Source: Pseudaestuariivita sp. (GTDB lineage: Bacteria; Pseudomonadota; Alphaproteobacteria; Rhodobacterales; Rhodobacteraceae). Taken from it: DNA of 6,207 bases. The DNA lies in the NCBI GenBank assembly GCA_020629995.1, contig JAHDCH010000161.1, forward strand, positions 1-6,207, given 5' to 3'. Below are positions 5,401 through 6,207 of this stretch, piece after piece (position 1 is the first letter of the stretch; every line of letters begins with the position of its first letter). The notes under the pieces are model-generated. The model saw only the letters and a program-made list of their open reading frames with translations. It ran no database searches and was not told where the DNA came from. The translations under genes and the position numbers were made by a program.

Positions 5401-5431
5401 GCGCGCGCAAATGGCGAGAGGCCGCGCGCGC
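5401..5431 (-). repeat. Intercistronic hairpin with 8-bp GC arms
   Basis: GCGCGCGC at 5401-5408 and again at 5424-5431 is self-complementary, giving an 8-bp stem. Inside it GGC (5413-5415) can pair with GCC (5421-5423) around GAGAG, stacking on the outer stem with an unpaired AAAT on one side. It spans exactly the gap from the TAG of the oxidoreductase gene (5431-5433) to the ATG of the small membrane protein. There is no T run, so it is not a standard terminator. It could limit read-through or stabilise the upstream message; alternating GC can also arise by chance in such DNA. Confidence 0.4.
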
Positions 5432-6207
5432 TAGCCCCGGTTTGGAACGACCTCGGCGCCGGGCTCTTCGGGTTCGTCATCGACCATTTCCGGCGGAAAG
5501 CCAGGCGCGGTGATATCAAGGCCGGTCTGCTCTTCGAGCCTTTTGATGATGTTGGGCGACAGCTCGCGCGGGCCATAGCGCGCGATGCCATCGGCAAAGA
5601 TGTCGATCAGCAGCGGCGACAGCTCGAGCGTCACACCCGCCTTTTCGGCCACGTCCTGAAACAGGCCGATGTCCTTGGCAACAAGGTCCATCGTGAACGA
5701 GATATCGCGCGAGCCGTTCAGGATGACCTGGCTTTCGGTTTCATGCACGAACGACGTGCCCGAGCTGATCTTGATCGCCTCGTAGCTGGTGTTGAGGTCC
5801 ATGCCCGCGGCCTTGCACACGGTCAGCGCCTCGACGCAGCTGACCAGGTTTGCGGTGGCCAGATAATTGGTCACCACCTTCAAAACCGAAGCCGACCCCA
5901 GATCGCCCGTGTGCAGAATACGCCGTCCCAGCGTCGTCAGCGTGGGCAGGATCCGGTCGAACGTGGCACGATCGCAGCCCGCAAAGATCGAGATATTGCC
6001 CGTATCCGCCCGGTGACACCCGCCCGAGACCGGGCAATCCACTGCCGCGCCGCCGCGCGCGATCACCTCGGCTCCAAGGCGTTTGACCTCGTCCGCATCG
6101 GTGGTCGACATCTCCATCCAGATCTTGCCTTCGGTGACATGGGGCAACATCTGGTCCATCACGGCGGCGCTGGCGGCCGGGGACGGCAGGCAGGTGATCA
6201 CCGCGTC
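5431..6207 (-). CDS. NAD(P)-dependent 3-hydroxyisobutyrate-dehydrogenase-type oxidoreductase, 5' end cut off
   Basis: The C-terminal 258 residues of a beta-hydroxyacid dehydrogenase; the N-terminal Rossmann segment with the dinucleotide-binding G-x-G-x-x-G lies beyond the window's right edge. The visible part begins D-A-V-I-T-C-L-P-S-P. Family landmarks in order: M-S-T-T, the substrate-binding loop D-C-P-V-S-G-G (residues 57-63 of the fragment, nt 6039 down), the catalytic Lys K110 (nt 5880-5878) in K-V-V-T-N with N114 kept (family usually K-x-x-N-N), and the A-K-D-I-G-L block with K178. These enzymes oxidise a 3-hydroxy acid with NAD(P)+, or reduce the matching semialdehyde, in the cytoplasm. 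Which substrate is used cannot be told from the sequence. An acidic, Pro-rich tail (D-D-E-P-E-E-P-G) extends past the usual family end. It is upstream of the small membrane protein gene on the same strand. Confidence 0.9.
   Translation of the reverse strand, partial: DAVITCLPSPAASAAVMDQMLPHVTEGKIWMEMSTTDADEVKRLGAEVIARGGAAVDCPVSGGCHRADTGNISIFAGCDRATFDRILPTLTTLGRRILHTGDLGSASVLKVVTNYLATANLVSCVEALTVCKAAGMDLNTSYEAIKISSGTSFVHETESQVILNGSRDISFTMDLVAKDIGLFQDVAEKAGVTLELSPLLIDIFADGIARYGPRELSPNIIKRLEEQTGLDITAPGFPPEMVDDEPEEPGAEVVPNRG

Overview
The window is GC-rich DNA (roughly 60% or more by eye). Its gene content and protein style suggest an alphaproteobacterium, most likely of the Rhodobacterales/roseobacter type. 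This is an inference from three things: a stand-alone set of TadG/TadE-like genes, a small two-helix membrane protein ending in a W-R-x-G-R-x-x-G-V-G-G motif, and a GC-rich terminator with a T run. No rRNA, tRNA, CRISPR array or insertion sequence was seen.

Layout. Positions 1-231 hold no convincing gene but carry two inverted repeats and a ribosome binding site. Positions 232-2762 are a tight three-gene operon on the + strand. It encodes a von Willebrand factor A (VWA) domain TadG-like protein, a TadE-like pseudopilin that overlaps it by 4 bases (ATGA), and a second TadE/TadF-like protein 6 bases further on. A textbook Rho-independent terminator (2797-2824) closes it. After an AT-richer leader, a single + strand gene (2951-4873) encodes a 640-residue exported protein. 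Two genes then run convergently on the - strand: a small membrane protein (4894-5400), and upstream of it the C-terminal 258 residues of a 3-hydroxyisobutyrate-dehydrogenase-type oxidoreductase (5431-6207, cut by the window edge).

The most notable gene is the exported protein at 2951-4873. Its centre (about residues 125-468) aligns by eye with domains 1-3 of the cholesterol-dependent cytolysins (thiol-activated cytolysin family). It has the Y-P-G-A-like block, the F-x-x-x-Y-Y block, the P-x-x-Y-V-x-x-V-x-Y-G-R block and the region before domain 4. The cholesterol-binding undecapeptide and domain 4 are missing. In their place is an Asp-rich C-terminal domain of about 170 residues, and at the N terminus there is a duplicated cysteine motif. 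It is therefore a CDC-like pore-forming candidate with unusual flanking domains in a Gram-negative, probably alphaproteobacterial, host.

How the genes relate. The three Tad-type genes probably act together at the cell envelope in Flp/Tad pilus assembly or a related surface structure, although no pilin, ATPase, secretin or prepilin peptidase gene lies in the window. The cytolysin-like gene is transcriptionally isolated by the terminator upstream and the convergent genes downstream. The two - strand genes are spaced like an operon, but nothing links them functionally to the rest.
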